A DNA stretch of 64,000 nucleotides from Euglena gracilis (GCA_039621445.1 CP154956.1:84626474-84690473), one strand, 5' to 3'. Counted from the stretch's first letter, positions 32,851 to 45,365 are shown. Notes: generated by a model not told the origin, from the sequence alone. A program made the numbers and translations.

Positions 32851-34432
32851 GTTTTGCCGGTGGGGGGGGGATGGTGGATTTTGCATTGCAGGTGCTGGGA
32901 CTGGTTTTCTCCCCATTTTCCTGCTTAAAGACTGCCCTGGACAATGTAGCCCGCTCGCAATGCTGGCGGAGGGAGCGCAGCGTTGCCAGCTGCCGCTGCC
33001 CATCGACTCGTCAGCCGCTGTAATGGACCGGCAATATGCCCAGCTGCCCTCACCTCCGCAGCTTTGCCAGAACTTGCAGCATCGCAGTGCCGATAGCCAC
33101 CACTGCGGACCCTGTTACCGTCAAGGCTGTACCAGTCACCACCTTACAGCACGCACCACTGTAGCCGCTGCTCCGTGTCAGCCATTGTGACTTCAGTGCC
33201 ACTCGTTTCCGCAGTGCCACTGAACCGCCAGGCATTGCTGTAGTGCTAGCCACCGCCACAGCCACCTCTATGCAGGCAGCTGCCTTGGCCACTGCCCGTG
33301 CCAGTTCTGCGGCAGGCACAAGGCGCTGCTGTGGCAGTGCCCGCCACCGCCACAGCCTTCAACTGCCACAGCGTCTTCTAATCCATCCCCCCCGGGGCAA
33401 CCAAACCACCCAGTTATTTATTTATTTTGGACCCTGTGTTCGTAGCAGCTAGGCGAGACCTTTTTTCCCTCCATCTTTGTGAACATCTCAAACCTCACCC
33501 CGCCATGCAGCCAGTCTCCCTGCCGATTATGCGCCAAAATTTTTTTTGAGGCAGTTGATATTCTGCCATAGCCGTTTCTGCTCTACCAAAGTAATTTCCA
33601 GTCCGCCACAACAGTTGCATGGTGCACTTTTTTTTGAAAACATTTTTCCACTTTCCGCATGAAGAACTAGTACAAGGCTGAGTGCAGACCAGTTTGATTT
33701 GGGCAACTCCTATCTCTACCCCATTTGTATACAAAAAAAATTCGCTTTGTTCCCTGTTTGTTTCTGCAGAGTTTTTTTTTTTTGCTTTTTCCACCCTGTC
33801 CGATGAAAAGAACCATAGAACAATCTGACTGGCATTATTTATAACTGCCGCCGAGTTTCAAATGGAGTTTGCCAGCCCCCCCCCCCCCCGGGCATTTGAG
33901 AATTAACACATATTTGAGAATTAGCATCCACCTCTGTTGTTGGGCGTACAAATTTTTCGTGCAAATTTCCAACCGTCCCCCCCCCTTTTTCGCTGGAAGT
34001 TCAGTAGGTTGAGAAATCACATATTAGTATTCTGCCACGTACCGATGATAGACCCCAACCAGATGTTTTCTAAATGACGCACCTCACCATACTTGTTATT
34101 TGGGTGGTCTTGACCGGGGTTCCGGTTGTTTGTTTGGGGATTGTACAAATTATAAGATCATTGATGAGCACTCTGGCGAGGTGTGAAAGGCCTCAGCAGT
34201 AATGGAGCAGCACTGTAGCTTCTGTACTCCAGCAAGTGGTTCAATGCTTCAAGTTCCACCCTCATCCCAGAAGTTTGTCTTATTCCAGCAGGGGACGGTG
34301 TCTCATTGCCAGATTGTTATCCGCCACAGCGCATCCGCCATCATACGCACATCCCCACCCATGCCAGCCACCACCCGCAGTCAGCAACAGTCGTCACTCA
34401 CCGCTTCGTTGCGGACCACCACCACTCAGTGA
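32851..34432. other. Weak GCA-rich tail, then unassigned sequence
   Basis: 32940-33370 continues the GCA-rich composition. 33380-34430 is AT-balanced with no recognisable gene. C-tracts at 33880-33892 and 33977-33985 are flanked by TTTGAGAATTA words. Confidence 0.35.
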
Positions 34433-34866
34433 GCTTACCCCGGGGAGCGGCGGAGTGGTTCGCGAAGGCGAGGGGTGTCAAAGTTTTCGGCAGCAAGCCT
34501 GACCCCGGGGGAGCAGCGGAGAGGTTCGCGAGGGCGAGCCCCCCCCCCCCCCCAGAGTGTGGTGTCTGAGAGGGTCCATCAGGCTTCTGGCTGGTCTCAA
34601 TTGATACCGAAATCCTGGGGGAAAAAAACAAATGCAGCTTGGTTGGAATGCCCATTCAAAAATTAGACAGCAAGCCAAAAAGAAAAAGAAAAAAAACTGC
34701 CATAAAAACCATTGTAGCCATCTTCGCCCAAATCCCAACGTAGGCGGTGTTCAACTTTTCGGCAGCAAACCTTACCCCATCGCAGCGGCGCAGTGGTTCA
34801 CAAGGGCGAGCCCCCCCACTGAAGGGTGGTGTCCGAGACGGTTCCACCAGGCTGCTGACTTGCCTC
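34433..34866 (-). repeat. Inverted fragment of the 66-bp satellite domain
   Basis: Reverse complement of satellite monomers plus one spacer module. It contains GGAGCGGCGGAGTGGTTCGC (34441 on) and GAATGCCCATTCAAAAATTAG (34658 on), and ends near GACTTGCCTCG (about 34866). It lies 3.3 kb from the nearest decayed array and about 7.8 kb from the young array, so it was moved or inverted. Confidence 0.82.
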
Positions 34867-37534
34867 GCATTGCAGTCAACCCAGTTGGCCCAATAGCCCG
34901 ACGCCACGCCCCAGCATGGCCACCAGCCAAACAAGTTACCTCCGCATCTGCCTTCTGCTGCTATGAGAATTGGGTACAAATTACACCGCAGCTTTCAAAT
35001 CAAATGGTTTCAAAAGTTTGTGCAGGGAAAAAGGAGGTTCATCTGGCGGAACATTCAAAATTTTCCAAATCTGGGCGAATTCTTATTCGATTTTGTCTTG
35101 CCGGATCGTCCAAAATGGGGATGTCAGGTTGTTGATTCTCGCAATCTGCTCTTTTGGTGGGCTGCATCTTGCAATGCAACCGCTTGACTTGTCGTCATCT
35201 AGTGCTGCCAGTGCTGCCCTCAGCTCAGCCCTGAACTGAAGCTGTGCCACACCAGCAAGGAGCTACACCACCTGCTGTGACCTCTTACGCTGCAAAGGTG
35301 ATACATCCCTTGACAACTAATTGTCTCCTTGCTTCCTAGAATATTTTCTGTCTACCAGCCGGTTTTCCGAAAACTGTCTGACCACTCTCTGCTCTGGGAG
35401 GTCTCTTCTTGCCACCGCTTGCAGATGTTGCCAGCCATCCCGTCCAAATCCCCAAGCCTGCCCAATTATTCAATTTGATTTGAGCAGGAGTCCCGGGTGC
35501 ATGTGAGCGGTGGCACCTCCAGGCCAAGATGAACCTCTCGCGAATCCTGCTGGGTGATTAGCCGACGGACCCCGCAACGCAGTTGCTGTAGACACGAAAT
35601 CTGCAGCTGGCGTCATTAATGGATGGAGAAACAGGTGAGAGTAAGCGGAAAGATTCAACCTCCTGTGCGAAAATATGGACATGGTTTTTGGCCATTGTGG
35701 CTGGGTTGTGGGCAGTATGGTGGGGTTGTGGCTGCTGCAGCCGCTCTGGCACGGCTGCACTGTGCAGTAAGAGGTTGCGGAAACCCAAAGCGCTGGGGAG
35801 GGTGGCTGTTTGTGGGCTGGGTGGCAGCACTAGGAACGGGGATTGCTGGTAGTGTAGTCGTGATGGGTAAATGACTGCACAGCATTGGGCCAAGGCTGCG
35901 TTACTCCTGTATTGTGGAATGTGCGTGCAGAAGCAGTCGGGGGGGGGTTGAAAATCAAGTTAAAAGTGCTGGATTTGCACAAACAGATTTGTGGTTAGGC
36001 CCCGAAATGAGAGAGCTGCGTCTCAACGGGTTTGCACCGGGAGACGTTAAACTGCTGCTGGGGGAATGGGTGCTTGATTCCTTTTTTTTTTTGCCCATGC
36101 AACAGGCTGCTCTTTGTCCACCGAAGAAAGGTCGGAAAAAACCAGCGACATTTACTGACTGAATCATTAGACAACTCAGAACTTTTTCTCCAAACTGTAC
36201 AACGTCAGTGCCAATGGGAGTGACAGATCTCCAGGCGGTTATCGGGCAAAGCAGGCAACTGTGTGGGAGATGCTGGTTTTGATGCGAAGGGGGGGGTCCT
36301 CGGTGGCGATGGCTGTGGGCGGTGGCATCCTTGCAGGGGGGGGGGAGCATATTATGCAAGGTCGTTGTGCTGCAGTGCGGTGTGACGATATTGTGCACCA
36401 GCCCACTGCCAGGCCAGCACCAATGCCCAAGAAGGTAACAAAATACAGGCATGATTGAGCCAACAAGGGCTGGCACCACGCTCTGTGGATTTGGTTTTTT
36501 TTCCCCTCAGGAACAATAATATAATATATTTCAGCTCAAAATCCCAAAATTAACTCCTTTGTGGACGTACGCCACAAGCACTGTCTGCTCCACATCATGG
36601 TCCACCAGGTTGTCCTCCGATTTTTCGGGTTTCGGACTCCATCGCCCGTTCTTCAATGTGATGGGGAAGGGACTCGGTCCGCACCCGGACACCGCGAGTG
36701 TGTGGGATGGGATGCTTGAGGTGGCAGACTGGCGGGGAACGTTAGGTGCAACTTTACATTCACCCCCTCTCGGACCCGGTGTGCCTGTGGCGCGAGAAGG
36801 CGGCGTGGTGGTGCTCGACATGTGGGTTCTGGAGACCGGCGGAGTAGAGAAGGGGTTTGTCCACACTGCTCCTCCGGTGCTGAAGCGGGTGTCGTCGGCG
36901 TGGAGCGCACTGCTTCTTTACGCCGGTCGTGGGGGACGAGGGCCTGCCCCTGCTGTGCGATGGAGCGGTAGGACGAGAAGCCCTTTTTGGTTATGGGGGC
37001 AGAGACGGGGCAGTGCTGGAGCTGAAGCGCCCGTGCAGATGCAGTCACCGCCGGCGGGGGATTCATTGATATACCCATAAAATACTCTATCTCACCAATA
37101 TTTACCCTCCCCAAAATATGTGCAACTTGCCTGTTCTGCTGTCTCGTACAGCGGTCCGGTGTCACTCCAGAGTCACATTAGCAATAGATGGCCATACCAC
37201 GCTGCAGCCTCAATGTGTGTCTGCACGCTACATTGTCATACCCCGCATTGCATTTTGGCTTTTCCCTATTTTTATTCTTTAGTCTTAGTTTTGATGTTAC
37301 TCTTTGTTGGTTCCTCAATTCTGTTTAGAGCTCTACCCTCAGGACCACCTCCCCTCCACCCATCCTTAGTGAAAGTGCAACAGCATTGCCTCTTATGTCT
37401 CTCTGTTCCCTCTGCTCCTCTTCTTGCTCCATTCCCGGGCCTCGGGTCCGCCCCGCGGCGGCAGTCAAGGCTCTGGCATTGGCTGCTGACCGCGGGCGTT
37501 GCGTGCGAGGCATACCAAATCCAAATACAAATCC
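34867..37534. other. Mostly unique sequence, no gene supported
   Basis: The overlapping frames at 36559-37080 (plus, 173 aa) and 37165-36653 (minus, 170 aa) are GC-rich but show no motif, and the two strands are equally open. 35619-35893 and 35914-36479 carry similar overlapping pairs. A short exon of an unrecognised gene cannot be excluded. Confidence 0.35.
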
Positions 37535-38090
37535 CAGTGAAGTTCACCGGTGAACCCTCACCGGGGGGGAGGGGGGGGTACCACTCCCCCCCTTATTTGA
37601 CCCCCCCTTAATTGAGCATTTGGGTCCGGGGAACATTTTTTAGGCGCCAAAGGCGCCGAAAATTTTTTTGCCCTCTTTCTAAAGGAATTTTTGACCCCCC
37701 CTTATTTGACCCCCCCCCCTTATTTGAGCATTTGGGGGTGCTTTGGCCCGTGGGTGTGCTCAAATAAGGGGGGGGGGATGGTACTTTCGGCGGTGAAGTT
37801 CACCGGTGAAGTTCACTGGTGAACTTCACTGTTTTGATGCTTGGGGGTGAAATTTTCATGGGTAAAATTTTGCTCCTTTCCTCTCAAAATGGTCATTTTG
37901 AGGTTGATGCTTCATGGAATTTTATCGAAATTTCCGAAAACTTGCCCAAAATGCCATTTTTGGCCATTTTTGGCCAAAAAGTACTCTCTTGGTGAACTTC
38001 ACTGGTGAAGTTCACCGATGGGTTAGGCAGAGGGGGGGGACGGGGTCCATAGGGGGGGGAGGGGGGTCAAAATGACCAAAGTCTACTGCC
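37535..38090. repeat. GTGAAGTTCAC palindrome repeat, copy 2
   Basis: Matches 15815-16140 over the AT-rich core (37830-37990) and flanking GTGAAGTTCACCGG palindromes, ending in GATGGGTTAGGCAG. Relative to copy 1 it carries a C-tract MITE insertion (37579-37783) and lacks the GTCGGCAC element, so each copy acts as an empty site for the other. Confidence 0.72.
37579..37783. mobile_element. C-tract MITE flanked by TA (TTATTTGA word) with central hairpin
   Basis: 205 bp. The left end TA-CCACTCCCCCCC then TTATTTGA mirrors the right end TA-CCATCCCCCCCCCC then TTATTTGA (reverse complement). GGCGCCAAAGGCGCC (37643-37657) forms a perfect hairpin in the interior. Copy 1 of the host repeat runs from its G-tract into CACTTTTGGCGG without this segment. 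No coding capacity. Confidence 0.7.
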
Positions 38091-38214
38091 TGATCTCCCA
38101 AGTATTTCAAGGTGCACAGAAATACAGTGGCCGTCTACCACCGCATGCCCAAAGCGACACCCATCAAGGCGGCCACAATCCTCGTTGGCGGTAAAAGCAG
38201 AGCCCCCCCCCCCC

Positions 38215-38430
38215 CCTAAGGAGGAGCACCTTGTCCAAGGCGTCCCTTGTGTTTCCAAGTCGTTTTGGGCCCAATCCCTTGTGTTCAAGGGCCCCAAAAT
38301 CACAAAATCCCTCACGTCAGTTATTTTGGGGTGTATTTTAGCATAAGTAATCAATCTTAGTATTTCTTCCTTTTGTTTTCTTTGTATTTGAAGGCCTAAA
38401 ACATCAAATTTTTGATAGGGGAGCGAGGTT
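38215..38430. other. Unassigned stretch
   Basis: No gene recognised. Confidence 0.4.
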
Positions 38431-38592
38431 GTGGGGTGGGCCGACCCTAGGGTCGACCCTAGGGTCGGCCCACCCTAGGATAGGCGACGCCAGGGTCGGC
38501 CCACGACCCTAGAGCGGCCTTAGCGACCTTGGCGACCCTAGGGTCCAATTGGGCTGACCCTAGGGTAGGCCCACTACCCCCCCCCCCCCCGG
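38431..38592. repeat. CGACCCTAGGGTCG palindrome cluster
   Basis: Repeated GACCCTAGGGTCG palindromes (38449-38485) and related units extend to AGGCCCACTACC and a C-run at 38562-38592. A mirror-like GGGGGGGGGCATAGTGGGCC lies at 38969-38990, so 38560-38990 could be a further foldback element. Confidence 0.55.
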
Positions 38593-39375
38593 GCCAGATC
38601 TACCCCCCGACCCTCTTCTTCAGGTTTGTTCTTGTATCAATGTCAAGTGTTGCAAGGAGGGCATCTTGGGTTGTGGGGAACCCATTTGGACCTGGTGCAG
38701 ATGGAAATTATTTCACCTCGAGCCAGATTGTGCGAACCATACCGTTGCTCTTTGAATGCACTGCACATTGTGGAGTTGAGCATCATTTGGGGTGCGGTGA
38801 CAAGGGATTGGGAAAGGCTGCACTTTACTCTGTTTCCCAGGCGGGGGTTCCATCCCAGGGTTCTGTGGTTTTGGTCCAGGGGCATCCCCCAGGCCCCAGG
38901 GATCTGCAGCTTGCCAACCCCCCACCAATACACAACCTGCTTTGCATATTTGCCCAAACGGTAGACTGGGGGGGGGCATAGTGGGCCTTTTTTTGTTTTT
39001 TTTTAGAAAAAAACAACAAAACAACGTGTTTTTTTGAAAAAAAACAGTAAAAAAAGCATCAAAAAAACAAAAGGAAAATTTCATTGAAAAAAGAAACTCC
39101 CAAACCATACTTTGAATCCTACTAAGTTCAAAAACTGCCAAAATGGTCAAAAACATCCAAAAATGCAACAAAAATGGAATTTTATGACATTTTTCATTTT
39201 TGTGGAAGGAAGTTTTTGGCAGAAATTACCCAGAAGTTGCCAAAAATCATTGAAAATGTGCATTCAAAAATTTTTCCATGCAAAACCCACTGGGCGTTTT
39301 TTTTTAAAAAAAACATTGTTAGAATTAAAAAAAAACAAAAAACACAACGTCAAAAAAAACAGGCCGGCCCACTCT

Positions 39376-40190
39376 GGGGGGGGGGGTAGTGGGTAGTCGG
39401 CCGACTAGTCGGCCGACTACCCACTCTAATGTACTAACGGGTCAAAACCGCCGACTTTTAAGCCCCCCCCCCTGGGAAAAAACTTTTGTCTAAATCACCT
39501 CAACACCAGTCAAAACCCACCCAAATGGCTCCAGAACCCCCCAATCGGGGGTGAATATGCAAAAAAAATGGGAAAATGTCCATTTTGGGCCACTTTTGAC
39601 AAAAGAACACCTCTCCCCATTGGATTTTCAATATAAGTCAAAATTTGCACAAAAAAAGGTCTTATCCCCCCAAGTCTATTGCCAACATAGAAGGGATTTT
39701 GTTATTTGAGGGGGGCGGAGCCCCCCCCCCCCGCCTATGCCAAAGTGAGCCACAAAAACGACTTAGCCCCCGAGTATGTTGCCAACAACGAAGGAATTTT
39801 GTTATTTGAGGCTCGGATGGGGGTGGAGGGGGGAGTTTTCTGCCTCTCGTGATGTAGAATGCTTGCATTTCTAAAGGATTTTCATGTAATCCCTATTTCA
39901 TCATTGGTTTTTTACCCCTCCGGACCCCCATCAAGGGCCCACCGACCCCCCACCGACCCAAGATTTCCATCTGGGGGTGTTTATTTAGGCGTGAGACACT
40001 TATTTGGACCCATCCGGACCATTTCCGGGTGATTTGGGCCCGCCACAGACCATTTTTATGACCGCCGACTAGCCACCGACTAGTTTGCATTGGATTTTCT
40101 TCATGGGGGGGGGGCTTGAAAGTCGGCGGTTTGGACCTGTTTGTACATTAGAGTGGGTAGTCGGCCGACTACCCACTACCCCCCCCCCCC
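39376..40190. mobile_element. 815-bp element with ~85-bp terminal inverted repeats
   Basis: Left arm 39376-39472: a G-run, TAGTGGGTAGTCGGCCGACT, then CTCTAATGTACTAACGGGTC and CCGCCGACTTTTAAGCCCC. The right arm 40105-40190 is its reverse complement with a few changes; the left arm has one additional AGTCGGCCGACT palindrome. The interior has a 100-bp spaced duplication of TTGCCAACA...GAAGG...TTTTGTTATTTGAG (39670-39713 and 39780-39812). No transposase and no clear target duplication. Another GTAGTCGGCCGACTACCCAC copy follows at 40239-40260. Confidence 0.72.
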
Positions 40191-40539
40191 TGTCTCGCCG
40201 ACTAGCTACCGACCAGGCCTAGTCGGCCGACCAATTGGGTAGTCGGCCGACTACCCACTACCCCCCCCCCCAGTCTACCGCCTTGCGCCGGGAAGGGGGG
40301 GCAGGGTGGGTGGGTCCGGCCGAGCCCCCCCCCCCCCCCCCGGGCGGTGGCCCTAGGGGGGAGTGGGGGATTTGGCAGCAAGACAGCGATAACCGCAACC
40401 AAAATTATGACTAAAAAAGGGCGGTCAAAGAAACCTGCATTCTGATTATCAGGCATTCAATTGAAAACAAAATCAATTCAATACAAAATGCATTCAATTG
40501 ACCAACAAATTTCGATCTGAAAGGTCAGGTGGCTTGCTT

Positions 40540-41610
40540 CTGCACCAAACAATTTTTTCCGTCGACCCACGGAGGGTCACCTCCACTCTTCCAAAAAACC
40601 AGTCAATCATTTTTTTGAAAATAACAGTCAGTCACCACCATAGATTCACTTAGTTTGGCAGGGGAGGGATGGGTGGGTGGGTTTGGGCCCCTGACCCCCC
40701 CCCCCCAGGGGTGGCCATGGGCCAGACCAACCTGGGTATTTTAAGTGTTTTTTGGTCAATTTTTTAAGTCATTTTTTGTGTTTTTTTTTGCAGTAGTCAG
40801 TGGAATTCTATCCGTGCCGCTTCTCGCAACCAGGAGTGACAAGGCTCAGGTTGAGAAGGCTTTTTTTGAAAGGTGGCACCCGAGGGTGGAGGCAGGGGGG
40901 GGGGGTGCAGAAAGGCTTTTTCGACACCCCAAGGCTAGGGGTGTGTCTGGCAGGCATAGGTGTCACAAGGGGGGGTCGGGGGGGGGCGGCCGCCCCCCCC
41001 CTGGGATTTTGGAAAGAAAAAAAATTCAGCATGAATGTGATATTTTTCTTTGCAATGCCATGTTCAATGGTCCAAAGGGCGTTACCGTCTCGGCTGCCTT
41101 TGGCAGCCACCTTACCAGTTGAGAGCACAGTGAAATTGCAAAATCCATTGCCGTCTCGGCCGCCTTTGGCGGCCGAAATAAAGTCCTTGAAAAAAACCCC
41201 ATGGCACTTCTTAATGTTCGACAGGAAAACCAGTCACTTTTTGGACTTTCAAGGCCATTGTGGCTAAAAATTTTCCGGCGCCTTTGGCGCCGGTTGGCCA
41301 CTCAGCCACTTTTAGGTGATTTCTGGCCTACCCCACCCCCCGGAGGGGGTCACGGCCAAAAAAACCAGTCAGTCACTCACCCCCCAGGGGGGGGGGACAG
41401 GTGTTAAGCAACGGTCTGATTCAAAGGTGAAAGTGGTTTGTGGGGTCCCAAAAAGCAATTAGCATCACGGGAGGGAAAAAAAGTCGGTTTGTGGCCACCC
41501 CCCTGGGGGGGGGTAAAGTGACTGACTGGCTTGGCCGAAAAATGTCACTGACTGGTTTTTTCGGAGCGGAAAGTGACCCCCCCCCCCGGGGGGTCGCTAA
41601 GCAATGTTAT
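40540..41610. repeat. CAGTCAGTCAC / G-tract repeat cluster with GC hairpins
   Basis: Contains CCAGTCAATCA and CAGTCAGTCACC (40591-40636), then GTGACTGACTGG motifs beside GTGACCCCCC tracts (41335-41600). Hairpins lie at 41092-41108, 41156-41176 and 41275-41293. Related sequence occurs at 45120-45360 and 58510-58810. The frames here (125 aa and 155 aa) are not recognisable. Confidence 0.6.
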
Positions 41611-43200
41611 GGTTTGAATACAAACTGATTCCCCATGTCCCCCTCCCTCCATTTTCTTGACCAGCCGAGTTTGGGGGAGACTCTGCGGGTCAACAAAAAA
41701 AAGATTTTGCGCAAAGTGAAAAAAATGGCTTCTTCACCCCCCCCCAGGTTATTAAATCGACAGTTGGGTTGAGTTGGGAGGTTTCCAAAGGGGTTCTACC
41801 CATGATTTCGCTTTCCAGCTCAAGTTTTTGGGGCATTGGACTTCAAAAAAGGCGTTAGCGTCTTGGCCCCTTCAGGGCCAGAGGGACAAGAAAAATATAT
41901 TTTGGTTGTGCCATGAAAAAATTTTCCTCGGCGCTTTGCGCCAGGAAAAAAAGGATGTGCTCCAAAAAAAGGATGTGCTTTGTCGGTTCCTCGCCCCCCC
42001 CCCCCCGGGAAAATATGTTCCGACACCGCTGCTGGCAGGTGATGCTATTTTGCACACCGGCGCCGAAGCAGGACTTGAAACTGACCTGTGGTCGGGTACC
42101 CCCAGGGATGTGCGGGAAGCCCTTCGGTTTTGAGGTAGGTAATGGTGGGGGGTCCCGACCAAGCAATTATAGCAGACCTTGAATGGCCTTAAATGTAAAT
42201 GGCCTAAAATGGCATAAAATGGCCTAAAACGAGAAAAGTTCTGTTGCGCAACAAAGTTCTGTTCTGTCGCGTTTTTTTTCTGTGAACAGCTGAAGCCATT
42301 CAAGTGATGACGTCCAGTGTCTTTTGGGGGTGCTACCCCCGTGACCCCTCCCCCCGTGCCCCCCCCCCCGTGACCCCCCCGTGAATCGAGCCTTCAATTT
42401 TCATACAATGCATCAACCTTCATCACTTCAGCTTTTCTTTTCATTCATCATTTCAGCCTGCTTTTTGATGTAGGTGGCGGTTTTGGTCGCTTTTCATCAA
42501 TTTTCTGGTTGAAACCATCAAAAATTTTCCTTGACATGGTCAAAAAATGGAAAGAAATGCCAAGATTTGAGGTGAAAAATTTTCGACCCAAACAATGGCA
42601 CTTTTTTGGCGTATGAATTTGACCCAAAATATGTCCCATTGGCAAAAGGGGAGATTGCGCAAGTAGGAAATAATTTCATGGCAAAAGAGGGGGAGGGGAA
42701 ACATGAAATTTTTATGGAAGAAAATTCCCCCCAAAAAACAGAAAGAAACGTCCTCACCCCACCTTCCATTTGGACAACCAAACCCCTTTTTGTCACTCGA
42801 CGCCCAACGCACCTACGCGCCTTCACACCCCAAAATGGCCAAAAATCTTGTCCCCTAAAACGAGTGCCAAAAATTGGTGCATTTCTACACCCAAAACATA
42901 ATTTTTTGACATTTTTTCAAAATGGCCATATTGGGCCATTTTTTCAAAAATGGCCCAAAATGCATCCCGAAAAATGTGACGGTCAAGAAAATCCTAACAA
43001 AATTCCCTTTCAAAAAATGAAAAAAAATGACTGATTTCGGACATAAAAATCACCCAAAAATGACCACTTTCGGACCAAAAAGCATTTGTTTGTTCAAAAA
43101 TGGCCCAAAAATGACCAGAAATGACCACTTTTTGGACCCAAAAATCACCGATTTTAGGATGCGCGCATCTCTTCTCGTGGTTGGATGCAACATCATGGGA
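41611..43200. other. Repeat-derived sequence, no gene
   Basis: Holds GC hairpins at 41864-41880 and 41923-41948, an AAATGGCCTAA tandem (42182-42230) and CCCCCGTGACC words separated by C-runs (42335-42385). The longer frames (for example 142 aa at 42606) show no motif. Confidence 0.4.
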
Positions 43201-43413
43201 GGCTAGGCACAGCGGGGGGGGGGGGGTGAGGGGGGGGGCGAGCGGCCGCGCGGCCGCGCGGGGGGGAGGGGGGGGGAGGGGGGTCCGAAACCCCCAGGTC
43301 AGTTTTATGCTAGGCACAGTAGGGGGGGGGGCGGAAGGGGGGGCGAGCGGCCGCGCGGGCGGCCGCGCAGGGGCTGCGCGGGGGGGGGGGAGGGGGGTCC
43401 GGAACCCCCCCGA
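43201..43413. repeat. Two tandem GGCCGCGCGG G-tract units
   Basis: CTAGGCACAG starts units at about 43203 and 43311. Each contains GCGAGCGGCCGCGCGG, long G-runs and GGGGGGTCCG(A/G)AACCCCC. Extreme GC content in an AT-rich surround. Followed by another CCCCCGTGACC array (43465-43515). Confidence 0.7.
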
Positions 43414-43724
43414 GCGGCGCGCCTAGCCTCCATGGATGCTGCCTCCCGACTACCTCCAAAGTGGCATACTTCCCCCGTGACCCCCCCCCCCGTGACCCCC
43501 CCGTGACCCCCCCACCACCCCCTTTGTGTATGTGGGCAGCAAACGGTGGATTTGGTGGACGATGGTGGAGGAACACAGCCCCACAAGGCTGTTTTTCTTT
43601 ATATAAAAAAATCCCGATTAGTGATTATGTCCCCAGAATGGCCATATGGCCGGAAATATACTAATTTGTGCTGAAATGGCCCAAAATATTCTAAAGTGAG
43701 AAAAATTTTGGGTAGAAAATTTTT

Positions 43725-44753
43725 GGGGGAGCACACGGCTGGCCGACGGCGTGACGGAAGCGGTCATTTTGTTTAGCGTTCATTTTGTTTAGCTGACTTT
43801 GTGTAGCAAATGCCTAATTTGGCGTGCCAGTTCGGAATTTTTAGAGGCAAATTCCTGATTTAGTGTGCCAATTTCTAATTTTGAGGACCAAATTCCTGAT
43901 TTCATGTGTAAATTCCTAATTTTGATTGGGAAATGCCGAATTTCAGGCTTAAAAGTACATAAATTTGACTGGTTATCCCTAATTTGGTGTTTCAATGCCT
44001 GTTTTTGAGTGGCAAATTCTTAATTCATTAAAAGCTTCCGAATTTTCAACGGCAAATGCCTAATTTTGGGGGTGGGTGTCCAAATTTGGGTTGGCAAAAG
44101 CCTAATTCTGGGTGTAACCGGGTCATGTTCTTAAGCTAATTTTGCCTAATTTTGGGTGTAAACTCCTATTTTCAGGTGGAAAATGCACAATTTTGGGTGG
44201 CATGAGTGACAAATGTATATTTTGGGTGAAAAATGCTCAATTTCAGCGCCCAATGCCTAAATTTGGTGCGCAAAAGCTTCATGTTGGGGGCCAAATCTTA
44301 ATTTCGGATGTTTATTTTTAATTATCTTTTTAATTCTACAAGGGGAGCTACTTTGGGCAATTTTAAGTCACTTGAAACCATTTCACACAAAATTGGAGCC
44401 TTTTTTCGTCCATCATTAGGAAAATTTTGCCAGTTTGTTGAAATGGGACACCAGCTGAGCAATTTTTAGTCATTCGAATAATTTGTAGGCAAAAATTCTT
44501 CACAATGACTATAGAATGACCCAAAAATAGGCTAAAATGGTCAAAATTGGTCAAAAAAGTCGAAAATTGGCAAAATTGACAAAAATTGACGAAAAATGAC
44601 TTCAAATAGGCAAAAATTGCAACCTCCACCAACGATGAACATGACCTTGAAGGGAGATTGCGGTGAAATTGTTTCTGCATTGCAAGGCTGTGGCTCGGGT
44701 CATTTTCCTGTGAGTCATACGGCTGGCCGACGGCTGGCCGACGGCGTGCTCCC
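43725..44753. mobile_element. G-terminal inverted-repeat element, copy B
   Basis: Reverse-complement relative of 7066-9362. Left end GGGGGAGCACACGGCTGGCC; the right end ends in GGCCGACGGCGTGCTCCC. It has a minisatellite half (about 43808-44290, units of roughly 25-30 bp with AAATGCCTAATTTTGG) and a conserved half (44340-44700). It lacks the 1.5-kb insertion present in copy A and has more minisatellite units. No transposase. Confidence 0.72.
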
Positions 44754-45029
44754 GCTTTTATAATCCATGTAATGTTATTCTCACGAGTGGAGATTCAAAC
44801 TCTTGAAATGACCTTTTGACCTCCTGAAGATGTTGAATGACTTCAAAATGCTTGAATAGTGCAAATGGCCAATGATTGTGTCTTCTGATATGGCGGGGAT
44901 CGCATGGCTTCAGCAAACTTCCTAAAAAAAAACTGCAACCGAGACACGTGGAACTGTAAATTGAAATTGACTTGAAAAAGGTTTACAATATCCCAGATTT
45001 TCACCTCAATTTGGCATGTTTGATTTTCA

Positions 45030-45365
45030 CATTCAGGTGATCATGGGGGAGGGGGGATGGATGGATTTAAAGAAAATTGGGTGGGTGGGTTTTGGTCTGG
45101 GAAAAGCTGCCCACCCCCTCCCCCTGGGTGTCATTAAGTGAAAGTATAGTCACCTCCCCTATTCCGGGGGGTGGGGGTCCGCCACTCTGGAATCCCACGA
45201 AAATTTGACCACAATAGGCCCAAAGTTTTTCTGGCGGTCTTGGCGTACAGTCATTTTTGTAGTTTTTTTTTACTCCCGGAGGGGGGGGGAGGGGGTTCGG
45301 GCCAAATACCAGTCAGCCACTCTGCAAAAAACCAGTCACCCACCAGTTGGCCAGTGACGAAGTGA
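45030..45365. repeat. CAGTCAGCCAC / G-tract repeat
   Basis: G-rich GGGTGGGTGGGTTTTGG (45081 on) and CCAGTCAGCCACTCTGCAAA (45310 on), with a G-tract at 45279-45297. Same family as 40540-41610 and 58510-58810. Confidence 0.5.

Noticed and set aside
36559-37165. Overlapping 173-aa plus and 170-aa minus frames considered as a gene
   Set aside because: Both strands are equally open, there is no recognisable motif and no splice or repeat evidence to favour either; kept only as an unassigned stretch.
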